A DNA stretch of 40,075 nucleotides from Flavobacteriales bacterium (GCA_947447525.1 CANFJL010000017.1:1-40075), one strand, 5' to 3'. Counted from the stretch's first letter, positions 7,057 through 15,322 are shown. Numbers and translations are program-made. The notes: generated from the sequence alone by a model not told the origin.

Positions 7057-8643
7057 CTAAGAAAACACAACAATCTTTTTACAATGATGTTCTCCATTGA
7101 AAATAAATGTTAGCCAATAAATCCCATTAGACAAATTACTAATATCAAATGATTCAATGTGTGAGGAAAGAGTGAATTCATTAATGATTTTTCCACTAAA
7201 ATCAACAAGTTTAATATTTAGAGGTTGGTCTGTATTTACAGAGATATTTAGATTATTACTTGCTGGGTTCGGAAATACGTTGAAGTCAAGTTTTGTTGTT
7301 AATTCATTCAATGATAAAGTTGAGTTAAAATTAATTCCCCAAATGTCAAAACCTCCAATACCTGCACATATTTTATCATTTTGCGCTGATCCATTTGAGT
7401 ATGCAAGTACTTTAATATTTGACGTGCTAGGTTCAATACCGAAATCAACCACGTAATCATCTGATGGTGTCCCTAATGTTTGATCGGCAATTAAATTGAA
7501 ATTCGCATCAACTGCATAAAGCCAGACATCCATCATACCAATGTTTGCCTCCGACTTAAAGGGATTTAACGGAGAATCAGAATTTGCCGCGACGACAATA
7601 TTCCCGTTAGACCATTCGGAAATACGATTTCCAAAATCTTGATTAACTCCACCAATTGTTTTTTGCTGCAAAATGTCTAAATTGTTATTTAATCTCAAAA
7701 GCCAAGTGTCCATAAGACCATAGGAATCTTCGGATTTGAGTCCAGATTGATTAGACCAACTTTGAGCCAAAACAAGTAAGTTTCCATCAGAACTAAGTAT
7801 AACATCAGAAACTTGATCTATGTCTGATCCTCCGATGGTTTTCTGTTGTTGTATAACGCAATTTGTGTCCAAGTCAATAACCCAAAGGTCAGACAATCCA
7901 AAACTTACTTGTGTTTTCAAACCTGACAAATTCGACCAGGATTCTGCAACTAACTTGAGTTGATTTGGACCTACCTGAACAATCATTGGTCGTGTATCAA
8001 TGTCTGAACCTCCAATACTCCAATCATTTAGTATAGAACCGTTTGAATTTAATTTCAAGCACCAAATATCAGTTGAACCATAATTCAAAGAGGTTTTGTT
8101 ACCAGAATTACTAGAAGAAGATGAACCAAACGCCATTATATTCCCTGAAGTTAACTCTATTAACTCATTGAATCCATCCATTGCAATTCCACCGTAATTT
8201 TTATCCCAGACAATGTTTCCAGAACTATTTAACTTGATCATCCAGGCATCCCAAGAGCCAAACAATACATTGCTTTGCTCGAAACTAGCGGGTGATTTTG
8301 TTGTTCCTCCTATATAAATGTTTTGATCAGCGCTTATTAATAAGTCCGAAGGAAGGTCAATGTTAGTGCCTCCAATGGTTTTCTGCCATACAATTTGTTC
8401 ATTCGCATCCAAACATACAATCCAGATATCGTAATCACCCCTGCTATTCTCAGTTTTATCTGCAGAGGCAGGGGAATTACTTTGAGTAAGTAAAATTTTA
8501 TTGCCGTTGTTTAGTTTAGCTTGTTTGACTGGGATATCCGAATTAATGGCTCCGATGCAAAATTGACTAGAAATATTAAAAGATTGAGAATAAATAGAAT
8601 GAAATTCTACTAGGATTAAAAGAAAAAACAACCATTTATACAT
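7057..8643 (-). CDS. Secreted beta-propeller-like repeat protein with T9SS sorting domain
   Basis: A 528-residue protein with a signal peptide (to about residue 19, SIYSQ). Residues 40-430 contain about six imperfect repeats of roughly 60-65 residues with the consensus D-W---L---G-I-W-KTIGG---D (DIWIVCLDANEQIVWQKTIGG, DAWMIKLNSSGNIVWDKNYGG and further copies), which suggests a beta-propeller. The C-terminal 85 residues (FNVFPNPASNNLNIS to GIYWLTFIFNGEHHCKKIVV) are a type A T9SS domain with the usual basic end. No enzyme motif is visible; it is probably a surface or extracellular binding protein. It follows the gene at 8674-10233 by 30 bases on the same strand, so the two are probably co-transcribed. 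Confidence 0.9.
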   Translation of the reverse strand: MYKWLFFLLILVEFHSIYSQSFNISSQFCIGAINSDIPVKQAKLNNGNKILLTQSNSPASADKTENSRGDYDIWIVCLDANEQIVWQKTIGGTNIDLPSDLLISADQNIYIGGTTKSPASFEQSNVLFGSWDAWMIKLNSSGNIVWDKNYGGIAMDGFNELIELTSGNIMAFGSSSSSNSGNKTSLNYGSTDIWCLKLNSNGSILNDWSIGGSDIDTRPMIVQVGPNQLKLVAESWSNLSGLKTQVSFGLSDLWVIDLDTNCVIQQQKTIGGSDIDQVSDVILSSDGNLLVLAQSWSNQSGLKSEDSYGLMDTWLLRLNNNLDILQQKTIGGVNQDFGNRISEWSNGNIVVAANSDSPLNPFKSEANIGMMDVWLYAVDANFNLIADQTLGTPSDDYVVDFGIEPSTSNIKVLAYSNGSAQNDKICAGIGGFDIWGINFNSTLSLNELTTKLDFNVFPNPASNNLNISVNTDQPLNIKLVDFSGKIINEFTLSSHIESFDISNLSNGIYWLTFIFNGEHHCKKIVVFS

Positions 8644-8673
8644 CTTGAATATTTTTAATAGCTAAACTACAAA

Positions 8674-10233
8674 TTAATTCTTGTTCGTAATCTGCGTGTA
8701 TATCGAACCATCACCCATTGTAAATTTATTAATTAATATTCCACTTGGCAAAGTTTGATTTGGATCAATTTTAATTGTATATGGATTATTTATTGATGTA
8801 GTTTTGAATTCGATGTTTTGCTTAAAAAGGACCTCGCCGTTTGAATCATGAAGCTCATAAAGCATTTCACCACTAAATGGTGCGCTTATATTCATAGAAT
8901 AGAAATCATCATTATGAGGAACAGGGAAAATAACAACATTTACTAGGTCCTTTTGTAATAATGAAAATGAAAAAGTTTCTTTTGCATCAATTATTACTGG
9001 ATAATAATTTCCTTTTTTTGAATGCGCGGTAAACCAATATAAACCTTCATTTAATAAAACCGAACTTCCAATGCTTTCAATACCAGAATAACTCCAAATT
9101 GGAGAAGTTTGATCAGTTGTGAAATCAAAAGGAACGAATTCCGCAAAATCTAAATTTTCCCACCATGGATTACTGTCTCCGCCATCCAAGCAATCATCTA
9201 TTTGGTTAAGAATGTCAAATGGACTATTACTCATATCAACAACATTATTCAAGATTGAAGGTAAACAATCTGTATTAAAAACATCGTTTTCACCTGTTGA
9301 TAAAGAAAAACCGTTTCCATAACAGACAAGTGCAGGGCCGCCGTTAGAAATTAAAGTACTCGAAGAATTTATTATGTTAATTGAATAATTAAGGCTAAAG
9401 TTGCAATAAGGAAGAAGAAAATCAGATGACTTCATATATGTGTCAAAATCTTTCCAAGGACCAAAGTCTTTTCGAATCATGTAATAAGACCCTGAAATAT
9501 AATTGTTGTAAGGATCTTTAATGGTTACACCTGGAGCAAGATTAGCAGTATTTAAAAGTCCTGAAAAATCAACAGGAGATAAATTATGTAATGTTTGAAT
9601 AGTATTGTTAGGGTAATTTTGGCTAACCCAAATGCTTGCTTGTGCTGGGGTATAATATCCATAGAAGGGTATTTCCAAATTATCTTGATTAATTCGATAT
9701 GCTCCCATCGATGAAATAAATCCCATACTAGTTAAATCCTCATTTTCATCAATATAACCCCATAATCTATTATCATAAGCATAAGCCTCACCAAGCCAAT
9801 TGCCATCACAAATGGCACCACAAAGAGGAATGCTTCTTTTTTGGCCCGGAGGAGCTGGAAATATTCCAATACCAATATCCTCGCCAAAATTTATTAAATT
9901 GTTTTGCGAATTAATTCCTGATATTGAAACCCTTATGTCTCTTGTTTTGTCAGATGTTAATTCATCAGACACTTTCAAATAATTTTTACCGCAAACAGAA
10001 ACACGTTCAATAAATTTCATCGTATACTCATGTGTGCTATCTCCGTAATATTCCCTTTCTGAAAAATCAAAATTCCAGCATTTAATTGGAATTAATGGTT
10101 CCTTCAAGATAAGATATCCTTGACCATTTTTACAATTCTTAAGTAAAATTGTATCTACTTGAGCATTCGAACAAAATATCGTTCCAATTGCCATATAGAA
10201 CGATAAAGCTAATTTTCTAATTTGTTTTTTCAT
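8674..10233 (-). CDS. Secreted protein of unknown function (519 aa)
   Basis: The product has a signal peptide ending near residue 24 (FCSNAQ) and a long beta-rich, Asn/Ser/Tyr-rich body that I cannot assign to a family. Several cysteines (KNCKNGQG, IKCWNFDF, PLCGAICDGNW, CLDGGDSNPWW) suggest disulfides or ligand binding outside the cell. The last 85 residues (NVVIFPVPHNDDFYSMNI to LPSGILINKFTMGDGSIYTQITNK) resemble a T9SS C-terminal domain, although the final strand is not canonical. It is the first gene of a probable two-gene unit with 7057-8643. A TAGTTTCG at 10252-10245 on the minus strand could be its -7 element, but no clear -33 was seen. Confidence 0.8.
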   Translation of the reverse strand: MKKQIRKLALSFYMAIGTIFCSNAQVDTILLKNCKNGQGYLILKEPLIPIKCWNFDFSEREYYGDSTHEYTMKFIERVSVCGKNYLKVSDELTSDKTRDIRVSISGINSQNNLINFGEDIGIGIFPAPPGQKRSIPLCGAICDGNWLGEAYAYDNRLWGYIDENEDLTSMGFISSMGAYRINQDNLEIPFYGYYTPAQASIWVSQNYPNNTIQTLHNLSPVDFSGLLNTANLAPGVTIKDPYNNYISGSYYMIRKDFGPWKDFDTYMKSSDFLLPYCNFSLNYSINIINSSSTLISNGGPALVCYGNGFSLSTGENDVFNTDCLPSILNNVVDMSNSPFDILNQIDDCLDGGDSNPWWENLDFAEFVPFDFTTDQTSPIWSYSGIESIGSSVLLNEGLYWFTAHSKKGNYYPVIIDAKETFSFSLLQKDLVNVVIFPVPHNDDFYSMNISAPFSGEMLYELHDSNGEVLFKQNIEFKTTSINNPYTIKIDPNQTLPSGILINKFTMGDGSIYTQITNKN

Positions 10234-10440
10234 GTTTTTTTCTGCGAAACTAATGATTCGGAAGCTTTTCGAGTTAAAAATATATTCTAGTTTTTTAAGA
10301 ACATTTTCTATTTTTTTTAATCCTCAAACACAAAAAAAGCTTAACCTGAAATTGAATAAATTGGTTTCGGTTCTTCACTTTTTTTTGTTCCTTTAGCAGG
10401 TTTATTTTTTGATTTTCATTCAGTTTTAGCAATAACTGCC

Positions 10441-11037
10441 ATGTTTCATATTTTCAGTAATCTTTCTAAGGTTGCTGTATTCAGAAAGGGGGTCAATAAA
10501 AGACTTATTCTGAATATTGGAATTCCATCAGTTATTTTTGCTATAATTGGCGCCTTCTTAAGTAAGTATATAGACAATAAAATATTAGAATTGACTTATG
10601 CTATTTTCTTAATAGTAATAAGTTTAAGTTTGATTTTATATAAAACTCTTACTATTAAACCCACTTTTTTTAACTCAATTCTAGGTGGTGCCCTATCAGG
10701 AATTAGCACAGGTATATTAGGGTCTGGTGGCGCAATAAGAGGTTTGACTTTGGCGGCCTTTGATTTTGAAAAACATATTTTTATTACAACCTCTTCAATA
10801 ATTGATTTGGGACTTGATTTCAGCCGAAGTACAGTGTATTTTTTCAATGGGTACTTTCATCAACACGATCTCTACTTAATACCGATCCTTATTGTTGTAA
10901 GTATCCTTGGCTCTTTTTTAGGCAAAAAAATTCTAAGTAAATTTTCTCAGTTTCAATTTAAATATTTCGTCCTTTTTTTAATTCTAATTATAGGAATATT
11001 TATGTTAGGTAAGAATATTTGGCATTATATATCTTGA
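10441..11037 (+). CDS. TauE/SafE-family permease, N-terminally truncated
   Basis: The product (198 residues from this ATG) has about six membrane helices and the family's internal repeat, with the second signature region GGALSGISTGILGSGGAIRG. Recognisable homology begins earlier: in-frame codons from 10360 read IGFGSSLFFVPLAGLFFDFHS, the conserved first half of the family, but a TAA at 10357-10359 cuts off the first helix and no ATG lies upstream in frame. The family normally starts about 20 residues earlier. The gene is therefore either broken or uses a rare start (ATT at 10360) with a shortened N-terminus. It ends 5 bases from the right repeat, convergent with ansA. Transport of organosulfur or sulfite compounds is typical of the family; function here is doubtful. 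Confidence 0.75.
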   Translation: MFHIFSNLSKVAVFRKGVNKRLILNIGIPSVIFAIIGAFLSKYIDNKILELTYAIFLIVISLSLILYKTLTIKPTFFNSILGGALSGISTGILGSGGAIRGLTLAAFDFEKHIFITTSSIIDLGLDFSRSTVYFFNGYFHQHDLYLIPILIVVSILGSFLGKKILSKFSQFQFKYFVLFLILIIGIFMLGKNIWHYIS

Positions 11038-11042
11038 TTAAA

Positions 11043-11681
11043 TATCCTTCTATAAACTCATTTCTCCAACAATATTCTTCTGAAGGGCTTCGATTCTTTC
11101 GGAATGGTTTTCATGTCTACCCAGTACATACATCAATTTTGCAAGCGCCGCCTCTGTGGTCATGTCTTTTCCGCTAAGCACTCCAATTTTTTCAAAAAAG
11201 GAGCTGGTCTGATACTGACCTTGACGCACCGAACCAGAAGAACATTGGGTTACATTTAGTATAATCCCCCCCGCTGCGATATAGTTGGTAATTAAGTCAA
11301 TCATATCTTGATTATTGGGGGCGTTCCCAGCACCAAATGTTTCTATTACAATTCCTTTAAACTGATGGATATTAAACAGGAATTCATATTGTTTAAAAGG
11401 AATACTCGGGTATATTTTTAACAGTCCAATTCGTGTTTCTAAATTTTTATATACCTGAAGCACTTGATTTTCTTCAATTTTTTGATGTTCAAGATGGTAT
11501 TCAATGGTAACCCCAGCAACGGCCAGTGGGGGGTAATTCGGCGAGGAAAACGCCTCAAATTGATTGGCAGAAATTTTCGTACAACGATTTCCTCTATAAA
11601 GTGAATACTCAAAGTAGATGGCAACTTCTTGAACAGTAGCCGAACCGTCTTTATTTTTTGCTGCAGCAATTTCAACCGCCG
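11043..11681. repeat. Right 639-bp direct repeat (within intact ansA)
   Basis: This segment is the 3' 60% of ansA plus 7 bases downstream and matches 322-960 without gaps at about 94-95% identity. The match stops at 11681, inside codon 132 of ansA. Recombination between the two copies would delete 10.7 kb and leave one intact ansA. Confidence 0.93.
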
Positions 11682-12075
11682 TAATTAAGTTCTCTTTGCC
11701 ATCTGTACGAATAGTTCCTATGGGTAATTGTGACCCCGTAAGGATAATAGGTTTATTTAAACCTTGCAACATGAAGCTTAATGCAGAGGCTGTATAGGCC
11801 ATGGTATCTGATCCATGGAGTACAACAAACCCATCATAAGTTTCATAATTATCATTGATAATGTCTACCAATTGTTTCCAATGTGCACAGGTCATATCTG
11901 AAGAATCGATAGCTTTTTCAAAACTAATGCTGCTTAAATCTACATGAAGCCTTTCCAATTCTGGAATGTGATCAAACACATAATTAAAATCGAGACTTTT
12001 GAGTTCCCCAGTTCTGAGATCCTTAATCATTCCAATGGTCCCACCGGTGTAGATGAGCAATATTTTAGCTTTCAT
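11050..12075 (-). CDS. ansA: L-asparaginase, type I (cytoplasmic)
   Basis: Hydrolyses L-asparagine to aspartate and ammonia in the cytoplasm. The 341-residue length is normal for type I enzymes and there is no signal peptide. Seen in the sequence: the N-terminal YTGGTIGM motif with the predicted nucleophile Thr13, the second signature VLHGSDTMAYTASAL with its Thr-Asp pair, and a lysine in RTDGKENL that fits the catalytic Lys. The gene is last in the galE-tatD-ansA run, starting 1 base after the tatD stop. From codon 132 to the end it lies in the direct repeat, so its 3' part may be of island rather than native origin. It is complete and should be functional. Confidence 0.96.
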   Translation of the reverse strand: MKAKILLIYTGGTIGMIKDLRTGELKSLDFNYVFDHIPELERLHVDLSSISFEKAIDSSDMTCAHWKQLVDIINDNYETYDGFVVLHGSDTMAYTASALSFMLQGLNKPIILTGSQLPIGTIRTDGKENLITAVEIAAAKNKDGSATVQEVAIYFEYSLYRGNRCTKISANQFEAFSSPNYPPLAVAGVTIEYHLEHQKIEENQVLQVYKNLETRIGLLKIYPSIPFKQYEFLFNIHQFKGIVIETFGAGNAPNNQDMIDLITNYIAAGGIILNVTQCSSGSVRQGQYQTSSFFEKIGVLSGKDMTTEAALAKLMYVLGRHENHSERIEALQKNIVGEMSL

Positions 12076-12076
12076 A

Positions 12077-12862
12077 TTAAAATCGATTTAATTGAAAAAG
12101 TTCCTCTGCATTTTGAGTGCTTATTCGAGCAATTTCCTCTAAAGGAACCTGATAGAGATCTACTAATTTATAAGCAACCTCTAACATATAAGCAGATTCA
12201 TTTCTTTTGCCTCTGTAGGGAACGGGGGGCAAATAAGGGGCGTCTGTTTCTAAAACCAAATCATTTAAATCGGCAGATTCTACTAGCGTTGATCCTAGAT
12301 TTGTGTTTTTGTAGGTAAGCACTCCGCCAATCCCCAATAAAAATCCACCATAACTTTTTATGTGTTGCACTTGCTCTTTATTTCCAGTAAAACAATGAAA
12401 AACCCCCTTGAGCTTAGCATCATTTTCTTTATCTAATATTTGGAAGATTTCATTAAAAGCATCACGAGCGTGAATAGCAATGGGTAAGTCAAGTTTTTTA
12501 GCCCATTGAATTTGTTGAATAAAGGCTGTTTTTTGTTCTTCAATGTAAGTTTTATCCCAATAAAGATCCATCCCGATTTCTCCTATGGCACAAAATCTAA
12601 GAGGATCGGCAAATAAATAACTTTCAATTTTTTCTAATTGTTGCTCCCAATCCCCTTTTACATAGGCGGGATGTAAACCCATCATAGGGATACAATTTGA
12701 ATACTTTTCTTGAATAGCAAACATAGGCTCAATGCTCTCCACATCAATATTGGGCATCAATATTTTGGTGATGCCCGCCTTTTGTGCACTAGAAATAGTT
12801 GCGTCTAAATCACCCTGAAAAGCTTCATCATAGGTGTGAGCATGTGTATCTATAAATTGCAT
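12077..12862 (-). CDS. TatD-family metal-dependent hydrolase
   Basis: A 261-residue TIM-barrel deoxyribonuclease/hydrolase of the TatD/YcfH group, acting in the cytoplasm, probably on DNA 3' ends or misfolded-nucleic-acid repair intermediates as in characterised relatives. Metal-binding features are all visible: HAH near the N-terminus (His7 and His9 in DTHAHTYDE), the glutamate in AIGEIGMDLYW, the histidines in PIAIHARDAF and GVFHCFTG, and the aspartate in LVLETDAPYLPP. The gene begins directly after the galE stop codon and ends 1 base before ansA, so it is the middle gene of a tightly packed operon. The three genes have no obvious shared pathway. Exact substrate is unknown. Confidence 0.94.
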   Translation of the reverse strand: MQFIDTHAHTYDEAFQGDLDATISSAQKAGITKILMPNIDVESIEPMFAIQEKYSNCIPMMGLHPAYVKGDWEQQLEKIESYLFADPLRFCAIGEIGMDLYWDKTYIEEQKTAFIQQIQWAKKLDLPIAIHARDAFNEIFQILDKENDAKLKGVFHCFTGNKEQVQHIKSYGGFLLGIGGVLTYKNTNLGSTLVESADLNDLVLETDAPYLPPVPYRGKRNESAYMLEVAYKLVDLYQVPLEEIARISTQNAEELFQLNRF

Positions 12863-13891
12863 TTAGAGTTCTTTCTGTTTATTGGAGAGTTCCCAATTCC
12901 ATGCGTCTTTTATAGCATCTTTATAGGAAAATTGCGCTTGCCAGTTTAATAATGATTTCGCAAGATCTACATTTGCGTATATTTCAATAATATCACCAGT
13001 TCTCCTTGGAGCAAATTCCCATGGGAGTTTTGTGCCGCTAATTTCTTCAAAGGCATCAATCATTTGTAGGACACTAGTACCTTTTCCGGTACCGACATTA
13101 ATATATTCACAAGATGCAATTGAATTATTGCCCAATGCCTCGACGGCTTTAATATGCGCGTCCGCCAAATCCATCACATGAATATAATCTCTTATACAAG
13201 TTCCATCTATTGTGGGATAGTCATTCCCAAAAACTAATAATTTACTATGTTTACCAATTCCAGTTTGTGTAATAAAGGGCAATAAATTATTTGGTTTTCC
13301 AATAGGTAATTCACCTATTAAACCACTAGGATGCGCACCAATTGGATTAAAATAACGCAAACAAATAACTTTAAAACTACTATTTGCTTTAGCATAATCA
13401 GATATAATTTGCTCGGCCATCCATTTGGTATATCCGTACGGAGAGGTTGGGAGTTGCTTTGGTGTTTTTTCGTTTACTTCTTTTACTGCATCTGGTTCTC
13501 CATAAACGGTACAAGAGGAAGAAAACACCAATTCATAAACCTCAAATAATTCCATGCACTCAATAATATTCAGTAACCCGATAAGGTTGTTTTGATAATA
13601 TTTCAAAGGTTCTAGAACAGATTCACCCACAGCTTTAAAGGCAGCGAAATGAATTACAGCATTAATTTGATGCTGCGCAAAAATTTCTTTTAATGCTGAT
13701 TTATCACAGATGTCTAAATTGAAAAACAAGGGCTCGAAACCAATTAATTTACTTAAATCTTGAATTACGCTCGGATTGCTATTGCGGAAATCATCAACAA
13801 TAATTGGACTGTAACCGCTCTTTACTAATGCATTAACGGTATGTGCGCCAATATACCCGGCCCCACCCGTTATTAAAACCTTTTTAGACAT
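12863..13891 (-). CDS. galE: UDP-glucose 4-epimerase
   Basis: Interconverts UDP-glucose and UDP-galactose for the Leloir pathway and for surface polysaccharide precursors. It is a 342-residue extended short-chain dehydrogenase: the NAD-binding GGAGYIG is at residues 8-14, the catalytic serine lies in VFSSSCTVYG, and the Tyr-x-x-x-Lys pair is in SPYGYTKWMAE. The C-terminal part has the sugar-nucleotide motif GTCIRDYIHVMDLA. It leads the galE-tatD-ansA operon. A -7 element (TACCTTTG) ends only 4 bases before the ATG, so the mRNA may be leaderless; the start cannot be moved because the Rossmann motif follows at once. Related 4-epimerases acting on UDP-GlcNAc cannot be excluded. Confidence 0.95.
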   Translation of the reverse strand: MSKKVLITGGAGYIGAHTVNALVKSGYSPIIVDDFRNSNPSVIQDLSKLIGFEPLFFNLDICDKSALKEIFAQHQINAVIHFAAFKAVGESVLEPLKYYQNNLIGLLNIIECMELFEVYELVFSSSCTVYGEPDAVKEVNEKTPKQLPTSPYGYTKWMAEQIISDYAKANSSFKVICLRYFNPIGAHPSGLIGELPIGKPNNLLPFITQTGIGKHSKLLVFGNDYPTIDGTCIRDYIHVMDLADAHIKAVEALGNNSIASCEYINVGTGKGTSVLQMIDAFEEISGTKLPWEFAPRRTGDIIEIYANVDLAKSLLNWQAQFSYKDAIKDAWNWELSNKQKEL

Positions 13892-13895
13892 GCCT

Positions 13896-13903
13896 CAAAG
13901 GTA
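13896..13903 (-). promoter_or_regulatory. Putative -7 element of galE-tatD-ansA
   Basis: Minus-strand TACCTTTG matches TAnnTTTG exactly. It ends 4 bases before the galE ATG at 13891. No good -33 TTTG was found at the expected distance. The spacing would put the transcription start at or beside the start codon. Confidence 0.45.
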
Positions 13904-13916
13904 GCAGAAAATCAAT

Positions 13917-13924
13917 TAATTTTG
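13917..13924 (+). promoter_or_regulatory. Putative -7 element of the DUF2141 gene
   Basis: Plus-strand TAATTTTG fits TAnnTTTG exactly and lies 41 bases before the ATG at 13966. It shares the short divergent intergenic region with the galE element 14 bases away on the other strand. No clear -33 is seen. Confidence 0.4.
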
Positions 13925-13965
13925 TACCATTAAAACAAGGACTAACATTATTTAGAGCTATTGTA

Positions 13966-14379
13966 ATGAAATATATTTTACTTCTATTTATATCTTTTGC
14001 CATCAATAAGGATCATCCGGCAGTAGATTTAACCGTTGAAACGTCAGGGTTTTCTTCAAGCCAAGGAAGTGTATATATTGCTGTATATCGCGAAAAAGAT
14101 GAATTCCCAATTTTTGGCAAGCAATTCAAAGGAAAAATTGTTGCCATAGATGGAAAAACAACAAAAGTTGTTTTTAATGATTTGCCCACAGGGAAATATG
14201 CCATTGCTGCCTATCATGATAGGAATAATAATAAAAAACTAGATAAAAATCAATTGGGAATTCCACAAGAAAATTATGGCTTCTCCAACAATGCTCGTCG
14301 AACCTTTAGCGCACCTAGTTTTGAGGAGGCGTCTTTTGAATTAAAGTCTAAAAAGACGATTCAAATATTTCTCAAATAA
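13966..14379 (+). CDS. DUF2141-family exported protein
   Basis: A 137-residue protein matching the DUF2141 pattern: an N-terminal hydrophobic segment, VDLTVETSGFSSSQGSVYIAVYR, then VVFNDLPTGKYAIAAYHDRNNNKKLD and a later IPQENYGFSNNAR. The family has a beta-sandwich-like fold, is exported, and has no established biochemical role. The Asp/Asn-rich DRNNNKKLDKN stretch resembles a calcium-binding loop. The signal sequence is short and lacks a clear cleavage motif, so it may stay membrane-tethered. It stands alone upstream of the LpxH-like gene, with two inverted repeats in the gap between them. Divergent from galE. Confidence 0.9.
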   Translation: MKYILLLFISFAINKDHPAVDLTVETSGFSSSQGSVYIAVYREKDEFPIFGKQFKGKIVAIDGKTTKVVFNDLPTGKYAIAAYHDRNNNKKLDKNQLGIPQENYGFSNNARRTFSAPSFEEASFELKSKKTIQIFLK

Positions 14380-14393
14380 CTTTATAAACAATT

Positions 14394-14461
14394 AGGCATT
14401 AATATCTATTTGCCTCTTAATAATGCCTTAAAATACAGGCAACATACAAAGGCAACCTTTG
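14394..14461. repeat. Two short inverted repeats in the gap before the LpxH-like gene
   Basis: AGGCATTA at 14394-14401 pairs perfectly with TAATGCCT at 14421-14428 (19-base loop). A second palindrome, CAAAGG at 14447-14452 and CCTTTG at 14456-14461, has a 3-base loop; its right arm lies in a near -7 element (AACCTTTG, 14454-14461). Neither is followed by a T-run. They could be an mRNA hairpin and an operator or overlapping opposed -7 elements. Confidence 0.35.
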
Positions 14462-14476
14462 CTTAAAATTCAAAGA

Positions 14477-15319
14477 ATGAGAAGAGAGGTAGACATGGTT
14501 GTCATTTCAGATGTGCATTTAGGGACTTATGGATCGAGAGCCGAAGAATTGGTAAAATACTTAAGGAGTATAAAGCCAAAAACGCTTGTATTAAATGGAG
14601 ATATTATTGATATATGGCAATTTAATAAGCGTTATTTTCCTGCATCTCACATGCAAGTTATTAGAGAAATCACTTCCTTCCTAAGTCAAGGAACCATGGT
14701 GTATTATGTCACCGGGAATCACGATGAAATGTTGCGAAAATTTACAGGATTTAAAATAGCCAATTTTGAAATAGTAAATAAAATAGTTTTAACCCTGCCT
14801 ACTGGGCGCGCATGGATCTTTCATGGCGATGTATTTGATACTACCATGCGCCATTCTAAGTGGCTTGCCAAGTTGGGAGGTAAAGGTTATGATTTACTTA
14901 TCATGATAAATACCCTTATGAATTGGGTAAGCGAAAAATTTGGCAAGGGTAGAATTTCACTTTCCAAAAAAATCAAAAACAGTGTTAAGGGGGTCGTTAG
15001 TTTTGTAAGTAATTTTGAAATTACAGCTGCTGAATTGGCTATAGCAAATGGTTTTGACTATGTGGTTTGTGGTCACATTCATCAACCAGAGATTAAGGAA
15101 ATTCAAAACAAGGATGGTGGAAAGGTTCAATATTTAAACTCAGGGGATTGGGTTGAAAATTCTACTTCTTTAGAATATTACGATGGAAAATGGGTGTTGC
15201 ATTATGAGCAACAAAGCAAAGCATCGAGTAATAAAAATGCAATTCACGATACCCGAAAAGAAGCAATGTCCTTTGATGTATTGTTAGCTGAAATCACACA
15301 AAATTTTGTAAAAGTTTAA
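14477..15319 (+). CDS. Calcineurin-like phosphoesterase, LpxH/UDP-2,3-diacylglucosamine diphosphatase-like
   Basis: A 280-residue metallophosphoesterase. The di-metal motifs are in order: ISDVHLG near the N-terminus, VLNGDIIDIW, VTGNHDE, FHGDVFD and VCGHIHQPE. The arrangement, including DIWQFNKRYFP, is that of the LpxH-like group common in Bacteroidota, predicted to act in lipid A synthesis, though the precise substrate of this long version is less certain. I chose the ATG at 14477 over an in-frame TTG at 14459: it puts the first motif at the usual distance, and the TTG lies in a -7-like element. The glycosyltransferase gene starts 3 bases after its stop, so the two are co-transcribed and probably work on the same envelope glycolipid. 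Confidence 0.88.
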   Translation: MRREVDMVVISDVHLGTYGSRAEELVKYLRSIKPKTLVLNGDIIDIWQFNKRYFPASHMQVIREITSFLSQGTMVYYVTGNHDEMLRKFTGFKIANFEIVNKIVLTLPTGRAWIFHGDVFDTTMRHSKWLAKLGGKGYDLLIMINTLMNWVSEKFGKGRISLSKKIKNSVKGVVSFVSNFEITAAELAIANGFDYVVCGHIHQPEIKEIQNKDGGKVQYLNSGDWVENSTSLEYYDGKWVLHYEQQSKASSNKNAIHDTRKEAMSFDVLLAEITQNFVKV

Positions 15320-15322
15320 AAT

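Larger units (their letters stand above)
961..11042. mobile_element. Putative 10-kb genomic island bracketed by ansA repeats
   Basis: The DNA between the two ansA-derived direct repeats consists of accessory genes only: a two-component cluster, secreted protease, T9SS cargo proteins and a damaged permease. The intact ansA abuts the right edge by its 3' end and the truncated copy lies at the left edge in the same orientation, the arrangement expected when a circular or linear donor carrying an ansA 3' segment recombines into the chromosomal gene. No integrase, transposase or terminal inverted repeat was found, so homologous recombination is more likely than site-specific integration. Calling it mobile is inference. 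Confidence 0.5.

Noticed and set aside
6903..7097. 64-residue hydrophobic minus-strand reading frame
   Set aside because: It overlaps the conserved C-terminal sorting domain of the 7057-8643 gene in another frame, has no promoter, and its hydrophobicity is what AT-rich noise gives.
961..11042. Classic integrase-driven element or transposon
   Set aside because: No integrase, transposase, terminal inverted repeats or short target duplication is visible; the 639-bp homologous repeats fit recombination better.
14459..14476. TTG start for the LpxH-like gene
   Set aside because: The TTG falls in a -7-like element and the ATG at 14477 gives the normal spacing to the first metal-binding motif.
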